From contig DAOVFE010000013.1 of the NCBI GenBank assembly GCA_030673085.1, forward strand, positions 1 through 15,219: DNA of 15,219 nucleotides, given 5' to 3'. A program made the position numbers and the translations under genes. The notes beneath the pieces were generated by a model, which worked only from the letters and a program-made list of their open reading frames with translations, made no database searches and was not told where the DNA came from. The DNA comes from Anaerolineales bacterium (GTDB taxonomy: Bacteria; Chloroflexota; Anaerolineae; Anaerolineales; E44-bin32). Numbering within the stretch: position 1 is the stretch's first letter; each line of letters opens with the position of its first letter. Shown here piece after piece: positions 15,091 to 15,219 of this stretch.

Positions 15091-15156
15091 ATGGGTCTAC
15101 TGAAAAAAGCAGTCGCCAGTAGAAAATGCACTTTCTCAAATTTGAACTTTTTTGGG
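15091..15156 (-). repeat. Palindromic intergenic repeat, copy 2
   Basis: It is homologous to copy 1 over its whole length. The arms are AAAAAAG (15103-15109) and CTTTTTT (15147-15153). An inner hexamer pair CTACTG (15098-15103)/CAGTAG (15117-15122) and the inner dyad AGAAA/TTTCT are also present. Read on the minus strand, it ends in GACTGCTTTTTTCAGTAGA. A minus-strand frame that enters from the right edge stops at 15166, ten bases before it, which would again place the repeat at a gene's 3' end. Confidence 0.7.
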
Positions 15157-15219
15157 CGTAGTCATTTATGTAATCAAAATCTTGGAATAGCGCGGTACTT
15201 CCCTCAGGGTGAACCCAGG

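Noticed and set aside
15089..15219. 3' end of a minus-strand gene entering from the right edge
   Set aside because: Two minus-strand frames are open from the edge (stops at 15166 and 15089), and the visible parts are too short to choose or to recognise; the second one runs through repeat copy 2.

Overview
The window is a stretch of ordinary bacterial chromosome, about half G+C, with genes on both strands and short intergenic gaps. The gene styles suggest Chloroflexota, probably an Anaerolineae-type organism: a class A penicillin-binding protein with a long acidic cytoplasmic tail and an extracellular Thr/Pro tail, a lipoprotein with a Thr/Pro-rich linker, and promoters placed right at start codons. 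This assignment is inference; there is no rRNA or marker gene to settle it. I saw no tRNA, rRNA, CRISPR array, insertion sequence, integrase or phage gene.

Layout from left to right. Positions 1-103 may hold the beginning of a minus-strand gene running off the edge (weak). 210-1334 (-) is a six-pass membrane diguanylate cyclase with an intact GGDEF active site and an I-site. 1335-1669 has only a doubtful 62-residue ORF. 1670-2293 (-) is a 3-methyladenine DNA glycosylase of the AAG/MPG family. 2371-2437 is copy 1 of a short palindromic repeat. 2487-3431 (-) is an NAD-dependent sugar-nucleotide epimerase/dehydratase. Divergent from it, 3542-4828 (+) is a membrane-anchored HExxH protein. Convergent with that, 4920-6245 (-) is a lipoprotein with calcium-loop (FG-GAP-like) and TPR-like parts. 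A 306-base divergent spacer with several symmetric motifs leads to 6552-8777 (+), a 741-residue protein that looks like a Zn-ribbon DNA methyltransferase whose catalytic motif has decayed. 8778-9063 is a convergent spacer with a hairpin and repeat copy 3. 9064-12366 (-) is the penicillin-binding protein, and 12579-14972 (+), divergent from it, is a six-hairpin glycosidase. The last 247 bases hold a strong extended -10 promoter and repeat copy 2.

The genes do not form one pathway. They are mostly single transcription units: c-di-GMP signalling, alkylation repair, sugar-nucleotide metabolism, envelope proteins, cell-wall synthesis and glycan breakdown. Two patterns connect them. First, at least five start codons lie 6-8 bases after a recognisable -10 box with no Shine-Dalgarno sequence, which predicts leaderless transcripts; only the lipoprotein has a good Shine-Dalgarno. 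Second, three copies of a palindromic element with A-tract and T-tract arms sit at gene ends. I found no clear new multi-gene system. The best candidates for novelty are the methyltransferase-like protein, the palindromic repeat family and the leaderless promoter architecture.
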